Shown: piece by piece, positions 29,020 to 37,536 of the stretch | Position numbering within the stretch: the stretch's first letter is position 1 | Layout of the letters: each line of letters begins with the position of its first letter | From: Pseudomonadota bacterium | GTDB taxonomy: Bacteria > Pseudomonadota > Alphaproteobacteria > Rhizobiales > Devosiaceae | Direction: 5' to 3' | Assembly (NCBI GenBank): GCA_023393475.1 | Contig: JAEWLC010000072.1 | Location: 1-64,000 of the forward strand | DNA length: 64,000 bases | Translations under genes and position numbers: made by a program | Notes under the pieces: generated by a model | Databases searched by the model: none | What the model saw: only the letters and a program-made list of their open reading frames with translations | What the model was told of the DNA's origin: nothing

Positions 29020-29199
29020 CGGACTCTCCGGAATCGGGCATGTCGTGCGGAACGTTAGCGCGACTGCCGCGGTTCCGGGAGTTGTTTGGCGAACAACTCT
29101 CTTCACAACAGTATTCAGCACCCGTTCAGACCCGCTCTGCTTCGCTCCATCCTGTATGCGGGCGGGATGACTCACCTGCAGAGGAGAGGGTTTTGGGGA

Positions 29200-30279
29200 A
29201 TGTCCATCACAAGACTATCGGTACCAGCCGCGGCGCTCGCCGCGCTGCTGGCCTGCACCGGCAGTGCGCTGGCCGTTGAGGCGGCCGCGAAATCGGACGT
29301 CAACGTCCGCACCGGGCCGGGAAAGACGTTCAGCGTCGTCGACCAGCTCAGCGCTGGCGAGGTCGTGACGATCAAGGAATGTGCGCCGTCCAACTTCTGC
29401 TTCGTCGAGCATTCGGGGCCCGACGGCTGGGTCAGCGCGGCGTTCCTCGTGCCGGTCGAGGAGGAGGAACCCGAGGAGGACATGGAAGAGGGGTCGGGAG
29501 ACAATCCCGACTGCAACTTCGGCTTCAACATGGGACCCGGCGGGCCCAGCCTCAGCGTCGATTGCGGCGACGGTCCGGTGTTCGAAGCGGGTCCGGGGCC
29601 GGCGCCAGAGCCGGAGCCCGAGGATGACGACGAGCCGCGCGCCTGCTTCTACACTGGCAACAACTTCGACGGCGAGGAACTCTGCGTCGGCATCGGCATC
29701 CGCAACGCGCTGAACGGCACGTTCAACAACAAGATCTCGTCGGTCGAGCTGTTCGGCGGCGCCAAGGCACGGCTCTGCGACGAGCCGAACCTGACCGGCT
29801 ATTGCCGCACGGTGAGCACGGACACGGCGCCGCTGGTGCCGCAGATCAACAACAAGGCTTCGTCGCTGACCGTCTATGTCGGCGCCGATCCCATGCCGTT
29901 GCCGCCGCCGCCCGAGCCGATCGATCCGCCGGTGACGTTCTCGACCGGGCTGATCGAGTTGCCGCAGACCTGGAGCGCCAATCTCGACAACGGCGCCGTC
30001 GGCGGAGCAGGGACCGATATCTGGTACGAGGCCGTTACCAATTCGGAGAAGTACCTGACGCCCAAGGGCAGCGCCCGCCTGGCGCTCGGCGACGGCACGA
30101 ACCGGGGCTATGCGGGATGCGCGGACGAAGCGTTCTCGAATGACCAGGTGGCGCTCGAGGACATGCCGGTGGGCACATATGTGTGCGCCAAGACCGACCA
30201 GGGCCGGATCTCGCAGTTCCGCATCAACGGCTTCGTCGGCACCACGATGAAGCTCGGCTACACGACCTGGGCGAACTAG
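29200..30279 (+). CDS. secreted SH3b + beta/gamma-crystallin-like protein
   Basis: 359 residues. Signal peptide 1-25 (ALAALLACTGSALA-V). SH3b domain at about 30-84 (NVRTGPGKTFSVVDQLSAG...GWVSAAFLVPV), a strongly acidic linker (86-100 and 130-147), then a Greek-key beta/gamma-crystallin-like or I36-inhibitor-like domain at 147-227 (ACFYTGNNFDGEELCVGIG...NNKISSVELFG...LTGYCRTVS). A further C-terminal domain of 110 residues has no recognised family. SH3b domains often bind cell-wall material; exact role unknown. Followed by a strong terminator. Confidence 0.8.
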   Translation: MSITRLSVPAAALAALLACTGSALAVEAAAKSDVNVRTGPGKTFSVVDQLSAGEVVTIKECAPSNFCFVEHSGPDGWVSAAFLVPVEEEEPEEDMEEGSGDNPDCNFGFNMGPGGPSLSVDCGDGPVFEAGPGPAPEPEPEDDDEPRACFYTGNNFDGEELCVGIGIRNALNGTFNNKISSVELFGGAKARLCDEPNLTGYCRTVSTDTAPLVPQINNKASSLTVYVGADPMPLPPPPEPIDPPVTFSTGLIELPQTWSANLDNGAVGGAGTDIWYEAVTNSEKYLTPKGSARLALGDGTNRGYAGCADEAFSNDQVALEDMPVGTYVCAKTDQGRISQFRINGFVGTTMKLGYTTWAN

Positions 30280-30301
30280 GTCGGCTGGTACACGCTTCAG
30301 A

Positions 30302-30327
30302 GGCCCGGCCATGCGCCGGGCCTTTTT
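30302..30327 (+). terminator. Rho-independent terminator
   Basis: Perfect 8-bp stem GGCCCGGC - CATGC - GCCGGGCC followed by TTTTT. Ends the SH3b/crystallin-like gene; on the other strand it also lies just after the clpS stop. Confidence 0.9.
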
Positions 30328-30337
30328 GCGTCGCCGG

Positions 30338-30646
30338 CTACTCTTCGGGCTCGGTGGTGAAGAGCAGCGGATAACCCTCGCCGCGGGCCATGTCGGTGGC
30401 GCGCTTGGCCTTGGTTTCGGCGATCTCCCGGGTGAACACGGCGACGACGCAACTGCCCTTGGTGTGGGCGGTGATCATGATGCGGTGAGCCTGATCTTCG
30501 GTGATGCGAAATTCGGCCTTCAGCACCCGGACGACGAATTCGCGCGGGGTGAAGTCGTCGTTGACGAGGATGACCTTGTAGAGCGGGGGCCGGGCGACCT
30601 TCGGCTTGGTGCTGGTGCGCGGCTTGGTGACGGAGTCGTTGCTCAT
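30338..30646 (-). CDS. clpS: ClpS adaptor protein
   Basis: 102 residues. Core PLYKVILVNDDFTPREFVVRVL, with the Asp/Asn pocket for N-degron side chains, then the AHRIMITAHTKGSCVVAVFTREIAETK helix-strand that docks on ClpA. Delivers N-end-rule substrates to ClpAP. The disordered N-terminus (1-20) is Ser/Thr/Lys-rich. Ribosome site before the ATG is weak. Confidence 0.93.
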   Translation of the reverse strand: MSNDSVTKPRTSTKPKVARPPLYKVILVNDDFTPREFVVRVLKAEFRITEDQAHRIMITAHTKGSCVVAVFTREIAETKAKRATDMARGEGYPLLFTTEPEE

Positions 30647-30769
30647 GGTGCAGCCAATATAGTGCAGGTCCCGGGGTGTCGCACCCATCCACCGCCTCCG
30701 GGAAATGCGCATTGGACGACGCCCGCCGACAATGCCATGAATGACGCGATGGTATCCGGGGCTTGGTGC

Positions 30770-33517
30770 ATGCGCTTTGTTGGTTCGGTAGTCGTTGCGG
30801 CGAGCCTCGTGCTCGGCAGTGTCGCGACGGGTCTTGGCGACGAACTGCCGCCGGTGACGCAATACCAACTCGACAACGGTCTGCAGGTGCTTCTGGCGCC
30901 GGACTCCAAGGTCCCCAAGGTAGGGCTGGCGCTGGTCTATCGGGTTGGCGGCATGAACGAGCCCCCGGGCCGGTCGGGCTTTGCGCACCTGTTCGAGCAC
31001 CTGATGTTCAGCGGCACCGCAAAGTACCCGCGCATCGACGACACCTACTCGGCGCTCGGCGTCGACAATAACGCCTATACCGAGGAAGACCGGACCATCT
31101 ATCTCGAGGACGCACTGGCTTCGGCGCTGCCGGTGCTGCTGTCGGTCGAGGCGGACCGGATGGCGAACCTCGGGGGCGAGGTGGACCAGCGGGAACTCGA
31201 CCTGCAGCGCGACGTGGTGAAGAACGAGATGCGCCAGACGGTGCTCGACCGCGCCGGCGCACCCGGCGGGCAGGCCCTGCGGGCGGCGTTGTTCCCCAAG
31301 CCCCACCCTTATGCGGAATCGCTGATCGGCTCGATTGCCGATCTCGACGCGGCCAAGCTCGAGGACGTGACGGCGTTCTTCGACACCTACTACGTTCCCA
31401 ACAACGCCGTGCTGGCACTGTCCGGCGACTTCGATATCGAGGCCGTGAAAGCCCTCATAGCCGATACATTCGGGCGCGTGCCGCGCGGCGCCGATGTGCC
31501 CGTGCCGGAGGCGGCGGTGCCGGAGCCGGTGGCGCTTCGGCTCGATTTCACCGACAGGCTGCCGGCGCCGATAGTGATCCTGGCCGCCGCGGGCCCGCCG
31601 TCAGGCACTCCGGCGAGCGCGGCACTCGGTGTCGCGAGCGACCTCCTCGGCAACTACGAATATGGCGTGCTGCGGCGGGAACTGGTGAATACCGGCCTTG
31701 CGGTCAATGCCAGCGCGGACTGGGACCCGGGGCGGCTCGGCGGACGGTTCCTGATCTCGGCGACGGCGGCTCCCGGTGTAACGGCCGAGGCGCTCGAGGC
31801 GGCGTTGCGCAAGGCCGTCTCGGGTTTCGTGGCCTCGACGCTCGACGCAACGGACGTGGAGCGGACACGGCAGACCTTGCGCCTCTCCCGACAACTGAGC
31901 GCCGAGGCGTTCCTCGATCGCGCCCGGTCGCTGGCGACGCGGTTCGATCTTTATGGTGCGGACTCGCCGGGGCTGGGGGACGACCCGAGGCTGCTGGCCC
32001 TGACGGTTGCAGACGTCGAGGCGGCGTCGAAGGAATTGCTGGCCGACGAGGCGCTGAGCGTGCTGTCGGTGGAGCCGGGCGCGCGCAGTGACTATCCGGC
32101 CGTGCTGAAGGAGAGTTCGGGCATCGCGACGCCGATCATCGCGGCGCCCCGGCCGGTGGTCGACGTGCCGATGCTCGAAGCCGGCGAGCCGGGGCGGTCC
32201 GAACTTCCTCCGATTGAGACGGCAACGCTGTCGAACGGCATCCGGCTGGTGCACTACCAGGCACCGGGATCGCCGCGGATGTATGTCGCGGCTTCAGTGG
32301 CCGGCGGCATCGGCAACGACCAGCCGGGTAAAGAGGGGCTGATCGAGCTCATGGCCGACATGGTCGCGCGAGGGGCGGGTGATCGTGGGTTCGAAGCGTT
32401 CAGCAAGGCGGCCAAGGACATCGGCGCCGATATATCGGGGCAGGCCAACATGGAGCAGACGGCCGTGGTGCTCAGCGTACCACCGGCCAATCTCGCGGCG
32501 GGCGTAGACCTCCTGGCGGACGCGGTGCTTCGACCGAGGTTCGACCCGGCTGAGTGGGCAGCGCTGCAAGCCGAGGTGCAGCAGGGGCTCGCCTACCGCA
32601 AGATGAATCCCGGCAGCCTCGCCTATTCCGCGCTCGAGGAACTGGCCTTCCCGATCCCCGAGGGGCGGGCCGCGCTGGATACGACGCCGGCTATCATCGA
32701 AGCGCTGGGCATCGAGGATGCCAAGGCGGTGCACCGGAAGCTGTTCACGCCCCACACGATGACGATCTACAGCGTCGGCGCAGTCGGGCTTGATGCGATA
32801 AAGGGCGAACTGGAGCGGGCGTTAGGCGGTTGGAGCAACGACAGCCCTGGCGTGACGCCGGTGCCGCACCCGCCAGCCGTGTTCGTAGATGGGCTCAAGG
32901 TGCATGTGGCCCCCAGCGTCGGCGACAGCCAGGCGATCGTCTTCGTGGCGCGGCCAGCGCCGGCGTTCAACGATCCGGGGCTGATCGAGGCGCTGGCGGT
33001 GGCGCGGCTGCTGGGTGGCGATTTTACCAGCCGGCTCAACCAGGTGCTGCGGGAGACCCACGGCTACTCCTACGGAGTCAGGGCGTCGGTGTGGTCGCAT
33101 ATTCCAGCCGGCGGCATGCTCACGGTTTCGTCGGCGGTGCAGGCCGACAAGGTCGGACCGGCGCTCGCCGATATCTTCGCCGGCTTCGACAGCCTCGCAG
33201 AAACGCCGGTGGCGGAAGCGGAACTGGAGCGGACGGTGATGGGCACGGCGTCCGCCACGGCAAGCTCAGTCGAGACATCGGGCGGCTTGATGGGCCTCGT
33301 GATGAGCGCTGCAGGAATGGGGCTGACCGCCGAGGAGCTGAACGGCAAGATGGACGAGATCGTGGCGCTGAAGCTGCCCGCGGTTCAGGCGTCGGCGGAG
33401 TCGCTGGCTTCGCTGGATCGCGCGCTGGTGGTGATCGCGGGCGATCCGGACTCGATCATTCCGCAGCTCGAGGCCATCGGCATCACGGACGTGACGGTGA
33501 TGCCGCCGACCGAGTGA
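30770..33517 (+). CDS. M16 zinc metalloprotease (two-domain, exported)
   Basis: 915 residues from the ATG starting the signal peptide (MRFVGSVVVAASLVLGSV); an ATG 33 nt earlier is also in frame and equally weak in ribosome site. The first M16 domain has the inverted zinc motif H73-x-x-E76-H77 (FAHLFEHLMF) with a further Glu about 75 residues on (KNEMRQ). The second M16 domain (about 470-900) lacks HxxEH and is the usual inactive partner. Cleaves peptides in the periplasm. Confidence 0.92.
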   Translation: MRFVGSVVVAASLVLGSVATGLGDELPPVTQYQLDNGLQVLLAPDSKVPKVGLALVYRVGGMNEPPGRSGFAHLFEHLMFSGTAKYPRIDDTYSALGVDNNAYTEEDRTIYLEDALASALPVLLSVEADRMANLGGEVDQRELDLQRDVVKNEMRQTVLDRAGAPGGQALRAALFPKPHPYAESLIGSIADLDAAKLEDVTAFFDTYYVPNNAVLALSGDFDIEAVKALIADTFGRVPRGADVPVPEAAVPEPVALRLDFTDRLPAPIVILAAAGPPSGTPASAALGVASDLLGNYEYGVLRRELVNTGLAVNASADWDPGRLGGRFLISATAAPGVTAEALEAALRKAVSGFVASTLDATDVERTRQTLRLSRQLSAEAFLDRARSLATRFDLYGADSPGLGDDPRLLALTVADVEAASKELLADEALSVLSVEPGARSDYPAVLKESSGIATPIIAAPRPVVDVPMLEAGEPGRSELPPIETATLSNGIRLVHYQAPGSPRMYVAASVAGGIGNDQPGKEGLIELMADMVARGAGDRGFEAFSKAAKDIGADISGQANMEQTAVVLSVPPANLAAGVDLLADAVLRPRFDPAEWAALQAEVQQGLAYRKMNPGSLAYSALEELAFPIPEGRAALDTTPAIIEALGIEDAKAVHRKLFTPHTMTIYSVGAVGLDAIKGELERALGGWSNDSPGVTPVPHPPAVFVDGLKVHVAPSVGDSQAIVFVARPAPAFNDPGLIEALAVARLLGGDFTSRLNQVLRETHGYSYGVRASVWSHIPAGGMLTVSSAVQADKVGPALADIFAGFDSLAETPVAEAELERTVMGTASATASSVETSGGLMGLVMSAAGMGLTAEELNGKMDEIVALKLPAVQASAESLASLDRALVVIAGDPDSIIPQLEAIGITDVTVMPPTE

Positions 33518-33528
33518 GCCGCAGGCGA

Positions 33529-34413
33529 CTAGGCGGTCCGTGAGGAGCGGAAGATCATGTCCTTGGCGGCGAGCACGGCGCCGGCGGTGATCAGCAGGCA
33601 GGCGACCAGCAGCAGATGGCTGTACTGGGCGTAGCCGCCCGCAATGAGGATGATGGTGGACAGCAGCGGGGTGGCATAGGACGCGGCGCCGAGCACCTGG
33701 ATGTCGCCGCGCTTCACGCCGATGTCCCAGATGTAGAAGGCGAGGCCGACCGGGCCGAGGCCAAGGCCGATGACCGCCGCCCATTGCCAGGGATTGTCCG
33801 GCCAGACGGTCGTCTCGAGCGCCAGGTGGCAGATTGCGGCGAGCACGGCGGTCGCGAGGCAGAAGCCCGCGATGGTGTCGCTGGGCACGTGGGCGAAGCG
33901 GCGCGACAAGACGGAGTAGCTCGACCAGGCGAGGGCGGCGAAAAGGGCGGCGCCATAGCCGACGGCGTATTGCGCATCGAAGCTGAAGCCCTGGCCACGC
34001 GTGACGACGAGCATCGCGCCGACGAGCGCGAGCGCGCATCCGGCAAGATGCTGCCAGCGCAGCCTTTCGCCGGGCAGCAGGGCGGAGAACACCACGATGA
34101 GGACGGGCCAGAGGTAGTTGATCAGGCCGGCCTCGACCGGGGGCGCGTTCCGCAGGGCGAAGAAATAGGCGAAGTGGTAGCTGAACAGCCCGCCGACGCC
34201 GAGCAGCCAGACGGGCAGCGGCTGCTTCATGGCCTTGATGGCGCCGGGGCGAATGGCGAGCAGCGACAGCCCGCCGATGGCGAAGGTGATCGCCGTCAAC
34301 TGAAAGGCCGGCATTGTACCGCTGGCTGCCGTCAGGAACGCCAGCAGCGCCCAGAGCAGGACAGCGCCGAATCCGGTGAGCGTTGCGGCGGAGCGGGAGA
34401 GGGCGTGCGACAT
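33529..34413 (-). CDS. DMT-superfamily exporter (YddG-like)
   Basis: 294 residues from the ATG at 34413, about ten transmembrane helices in two EamA halves. GGLFSYHFAYFFALRNAPPVEAGLINYLWP is the pattern of the YddG aromatic/amino-acid exporters. A longer frame back to 34497 would overlap the start of the divergent gene and adds a charged stretch unlike the family. Convergent with the M16 gene (11 nt between stops). Confidence 0.85.
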   Translation of the reverse strand: MSHALSRSAATLTGFGAVLLWALLAFLTAASGTMPAFQLTAITFAIGGLSLLAIRPGAIKAMKQPLPVWLLGVGGLFSYHFAYFFALRNAPPVEAGLINYLWPVLIVVFSALLPGERLRWQHLAGCALALVGAMLVVTRGQGFSFDAQYAVGYGAALFAALAWSSYSVLSRRFAHVPSDTIAGFCLATAVLAAICHLALETTVWPDNPWQWAAVIGLGLGPVGLAFYIWDIGVKRGDIQVLGAASYATPLLSTIILIAGGYAQYSHLLLVACLLITAGAVLAAKDMIFRSSRTA

Positions 34414-34477
34414 CCCGGCGCTTCTAGCCGGTTCCGCCCGAGTTGAGAACCGGGTGGGGTTGCGGGGCTCCAAAAGG

Positions 34478-34816
34478 ATGCCTAGCTTCGTTGCCATGCC
34501 ATTGACCCCGCTCGATATTGCCGAACTTCGCCAACGCCTGAGCAGCGGCGTGGGGACGATCGAAACCGAGATAATGGGGGAAAAGGCGCAGTCGCTCGGC
34601 CATCACGGCCGGCAGGTCGAGGCGGCGATGGCCGCGCTCAAGGCGCATGCTGGATCTGCGGAGGCGCGCTTGATCCTGGTCAAGGCGGCGGCGAAAGCGG
34701 TGTGGAAGTACTTCGTTCAGCGCGAGGCCTGCGGGATGCGCGATCACCGTGACGCCATCCGGCTTTACGGCATTCCGGGAGAGGTTCTGGCCCGCCTAGG
34801 CGCGATCGAACCGTAA
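34478..34816 (+). CDS. small helical protein (DUF6665-like)
   Basis: 112 residues, all helical: LDIAELRQRL, ETEIMGEKAQSLGHHGRQVEAAMAALKAHAG, LVKAAAKAVWKYFVQREACGMRDHRDAIRLYGIPGEVLARLG. The middle and end look like the DUF6665 family; the name is from memory and moderate. A second in-frame ATG at 34496 is an alternative start. Function unknown; no membrane or metal motif seen. Confidence 0.7.
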   Translation: MPSFVAMPLTPLDIAELRQRLSSGVGTIETEIMGEKAQSLGHHGRQVEAAMAALKAHAGSAEARLILVKAAAKAVWKYFVQREACGMRDHRDAIRLYGIPGEVLARLGAIEP

Positions 34817-34949
34817 CGCACCAATACCATACATCATTTGATACTTGCGCGCCGCGTTCATATTCTGGTTGAGATCGATTACATGCGCGGCACGTGGCGC
34901 GCAGCACGCTTTTGTCAGATGCTGAAGTCGTACGCGGCTGGGGTGGCCG

Positions 34950-36239
34950 ATGCTAGGGGATAGGGTCAAAGGGGCGTTCGGCGGGACCGAGAGAAATCTC
35001 GCGGCGCGTCCGACCGTGCCGGTCGAACCCCCGTTTCACAAGATCGCCGTCGACGTCATCTGGTGCGGCTTCCATATCGACTTCGCCGCCGTCCGGCCAT
35101 TCCTGCCGGAGGGCCTGGTTCTTACCCCAACCAGCATCGGAATCCTCGGCATCTACACCGCGCCGAGCGGGCAGGGCATCGCACCCTATCAGCGCGGCAT
35201 TGTCGGAGTGTCGGTGGAGGGCGTGCCCGGATCGGATATCGGCGAGGGCATGTACGTGATGGGCAACATCATGGATATGCCGGGCGGACAGGTGATCCGC
35301 GAACTCTATTCCGATGCGGTCGTCGAGGGCACGGCGCGGACCTGGCACGAGGACGGCTTGCTGCACGGCGTCGCCGCGGTCGACGGAGTGGACTGGCTGC
35401 GGGCAACGATTCGGCCGGATCGGGAGATGCGTCGCGATCTGCCGGGCGTGGACAATTTCCTCGGGCGCACCGGGGCTGGGCTGATCAAGCATGCCGACTC
35501 GACGATCTCGAATCTCGCCGACGCCGAGGTCGTGGCGCTCGATATCACCGACGACGCACCGGACTACATGCGGGCGTTGCGGCCGAAGGGCTACGTGTTC
35601 GGGCTCCACGCGGCGCGGGTCAGCTCGATCTGGAGCGAGCCGCGCGTGGTGGGCCCACGGGCGTCGGACAATGCCGCTTCGGTGTTCCTGAGCCTGATCG
35701 ACCAGACCGGACGGGCCGCCGCGGTTGTCCGCGAGGACGGAACGCTCCTGGATGCCAATGTGCGGGCGAGGGCGCTGCTCGGGCTGGGCGCCGCGGCGCG
35801 GGGTGAGCGGCTGCTCAGCAACGTGCCGGCGGAACGGCAGGCCCTTGCGCGCGCCCTTCGCGCAGGCGTCGCCCGCACCGGGGCCGTGGTATCCGATCCG
35901 GTGCTGCTGCAGAGCCCCAATGGCGGGTTCATGCTGGCGCATGTGTTGCCGCTCGAGCATGGCGAGCACGGCAAGGATGCCGCTTTGGTGCTGCTGGCCG
36001 ACGTGCATGGCACCGAGCGCCGCGATGCGGTGCAACTGCTTCAACTCTTCGGGCTGACCGTCGCCGAGGCAAAGCTGGCCGCCCTCGTCGGAACGGGCAT
36101 GCCGCCCCGGGGCGCCGCGGCGGAGCTCAGTATCTCCGAGCACACGGCGCGTTCGACGCTGAAGACCGTCTACGACAAGCTCGGCATCAAGAAGCAGTCG
36201 GAACTCGGCCACCTGGTCGCAAGGCTGCAATATTCCTAG
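34950..36239 (+). CDS. LuxR-type regulator with an acetoacetate-decarboxylase-like sensor domain
   Basis: 429 residues. Residues about 27-235 follow the acetoacetate-decarboxylase (ADC) barrel: FHIDFAAVRPFLPEGLVL, LGIYTAPSGQGIAPY, MYVMGNIMDMPGGQVIREL. The ADC catalytic lysine segment (G-x-P-K) is not seen; this place reads IRELYSDAVVEG, so it is probably a ligand-binding pseudo-enzyme. Residues about 244-352 look PAS-like, and 366-426 are a LuxR HTH (LTVAEAKLAALVGTGMPPRGAAAELSISEHTARSTLKTVYDKLG). No partner gene is beside it. I infer a one-component sensor for a keto acid or similar. Confidence 0.75.
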   Translation: MLGDRVKGAFGGTERNLAARPTVPVEPPFHKIAVDVIWCGFHIDFAAVRPFLPEGLVLTPTSIGILGIYTAPSGQGIAPYQRGIVGVSVEGVPGSDIGEGMYVMGNIMDMPGGQVIRELYSDAVVEGTARTWHEDGLLHGVAAVDGVDWLRATIRPDREMRRDLPGVDNFLGRTGAGLIKHADSTISNLADAEVVALDITDDAPDYMRALRPKGYVFGLHAARVSSIWSEPRVVGPRASDNAASVFLSLIDQTGRAAAVVREDGTLLDANVRARALLGLGAAARGERLLSNVPAERQALARALRAGVARTGAVVSDPVLLQSPNGGFMLAHVLPLEHGEHGKDAALVLLADVHGTERRDAVQLLQLFGLTVAEAKLAALVGTGMPPRGAAAELSISEHTARSTLKTVYDKLGIKKQSELGHLVARLQYS

Positions 36240-36341
36240 CTGAATTGCGCGTTGAGAAGGGCTGCCCCCCACATTTGCGGGGTGCGAAACAGGCGCAAGC
36301 GGACGCATGGTTGCATGGGGATGCGATCTGGATGACCTGCC

Positions 36342-36614
36342 GTGCTTAAGCTGCTCGAGAAGAAACCCGCCGCCGCCGTATCGGAGCTTTGCGGGCTTAC
36401 GGTTGGCGAGGTGATCGCCATGCTCGAGACGTTCGACCCGGCGGCGCCGCTGATGGTTCGCGGCGAGAATGGCGGCCTCGAGGAAGTGCTCGGATTTCGG
36501 GCCACCGGCGTGGCGCTCAACGTCAATTCGGCTGACGGCTTTGGCCCGCATGACCTGCCGGATGCGGGTGCGCGTCCCGACGCAACGGCCGTCGTGCTGC
36601 GGTCCGCCGGCTAA
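36342..36614 (+). CDS. small conserved-looking protein, unknown
   Basis: 90 residues from a GTG with GGATG 9 nt upstream. The pattern VGEVIAMLETFDPAAPLMVRGENGGLEEVLGFR suggests a compact alpha/beta domain and is not a typical shadow-frame sequence. Composition and codon use match neighbours. Convergent with the GNAT gene (stops overlap by 4 nt). Function unknown; could be spurious. Confidence 0.5.
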   Translation: MLKLLEKKPAAAVSELCGLTVGEVIAMLETFDPAAPLMVRGENGGLEEVLGFRATGVALNVNSADGFGPHDLPDAGARPDATAVVLRSAG

Positions 36615-37072
36615 TCCAGAGACAGCTTGAAGCCTTCGTGGCTCTTCTTGAAGCCCAGCCGCTCATAGAAACGGTGGGCGTCCAACCGCTTCTTGTTCGA
36701 TGTGAGCTGCACGAGGCCGCAGCCGCGGGCGCGCGCCTGATCTACAGCCCAGCCGATCATCTCGGTGCCGAGGCCGAGATTGCGGTGGGTGGGGACGATG
36801 TGGACGGCTTCGACGAGACAGCGGAACTCGCCGAGGCGGGCGATTCCCGGGATGAAGGTGAGCTGCAGAGTGCCGACAGCCTGGCCTTCGTATTCGGCGA
36901 CGACCAGCTTCTGGTTCGGGTCGCTCACGATGGCGTCGAGGGCGGCGAGGTAGCGCGGATGGCTGGGCTGATCGGCCAAGTCGCTGGTGGTGACGACACT
37001 GTCCTCGACGATCAGTCCGACGATGAAACCGAGATCGGCGGCGGTGGCGTCGCGGTAGGTCAGGCGGCTCAC
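36611..37072 (-). CDS. GNAT acetyltransferase
   Basis: 153 residues, GTG start. Acetyl-CoA loop HIVPTHRNLGLGTEMIGWAVDQAR (R/Q-x-x-G-x-G/A as RNLGLG), then CGLVQLTSNKKRLDAHRFYERLGF. Starts within the last codons of the ArsR gene (GTGA overlap), so it is co-transcribed and translationally coupled. Substrate unknown. Confidence 0.9.
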   Translation of the reverse strand: MSRLTYRDATAADLGFIVGLIVEDSVVTTSDLADQPSHPRYLAALDAIVSDPNQKLVVAEYEGQAVGTLQLTFIPGIARLGEFRCLVEAVHIVPTHRNLGLGTEMIGWAVDQARARGCGLVQLTSNKKRLDAHRFYERLGFKKSHEGFKLSLD

Positions 37073-37422
37073 TCTATCAGGTCCTCGAAGCCCTCGATGT
37101 GCAGGTGCCGAGTACTGGAAATGATCGAGTCGAGGAAGCCCGGGAAGCGGGCGTCGAGGTCGTCCCTTCGCAGCGTGACGATGCGGCGCGTGCCCTCGGG
37201 CACGACGTTGACGATGCCGGCTTCGCGCAGCTTCGAGACGTGGTAGCTGATCGCGGTCTTGCTCGCGAGGTCGGTGAACTGCCCGCAGGTCATGCCCGAC
37301 GGGGCGCAGCGCGAGAGATGTCCGACGATGGCGAGCCGCGTTTCGTCGCCGAGGGCGGCGAGGACGCCCGGCAGCGAGATCTGGTCTGCATCCGGATGCG
37401 GGAGTGGGGACTGGGTCTGCAT
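37069..37422 (-). CDS. ArsR-family transcriptional regulator
   Basis: 117 residues. Winged HTH: LAALGDETRLAIVGHL, MTCGQFTDLASKTAISYHVSKLREAGIVNVVPEGTRRIVTLR. No Cys-x-C-type metal site in helix 5; the two Cys (C39 and C47 by count) are close to the usual positions but metal sensing is uncertain. Divergent from two MFS genes and separated from them by two copies of a palindromic operator (37452-37521). First gene of an ArsR-GNAT operon. Confidence 0.88.
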   Translation of the reverse strand: MQTQSPLPHPDADQISLPGVLAALGDETRLAIVGHLSRCAPSGMTCGQFTDLASKTAISYHVSKLREAGIVNVVPEGTRRIVTLRRDDLDARFPGFLDSIISSTRHLHIEGFEDLIE

Positions 37423-37430
37423 GCCCAGGA

Positions 37431-37451
37431 TTTAGGCGATATCTGCCTAAA
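37431..37451. promoter_or_regulatory. palindrome just upstream of the ArsR gene
   Basis: Arms TTTAGGC (37431-37437) and GCCTAAA (37445-37451) with a 7-nt centre GATATCT, a near-perfect inverted repeat 9 nt before the ArsR start. Different from the two GTTCAA-type sites next to it, so possibly a second regulator's operator. Confidence 0.6.
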
Positions 37452-37521
37452 GTTCAATGAACGTTGAACAAGGGGTTGACGCGGCCGATTCCGAAGTCCA
37501 TTTGTTCAACAACCATTGAAC
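37452..37521. promoter_or_regulatory. duplicated ArsR-type operators
   Basis: GTTCAA-N6-TTGAAC occurs twice: 37452-37469 (centre TGAACG) and 37504-37521 (centre CAACCA), 52 nt apart centre to centre. They lie between the ArsR gene and the MFS gene at 37537, with the second copy just before the MFS ribosome site (AAGGAG). ArsR proteins bind 12-2-12 or similar dyads, so repression of both promoters by this ArsR is likely. Confidence 0.8.
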
Positions 37522-37536
37522 TAAGGAGAAACCGCG

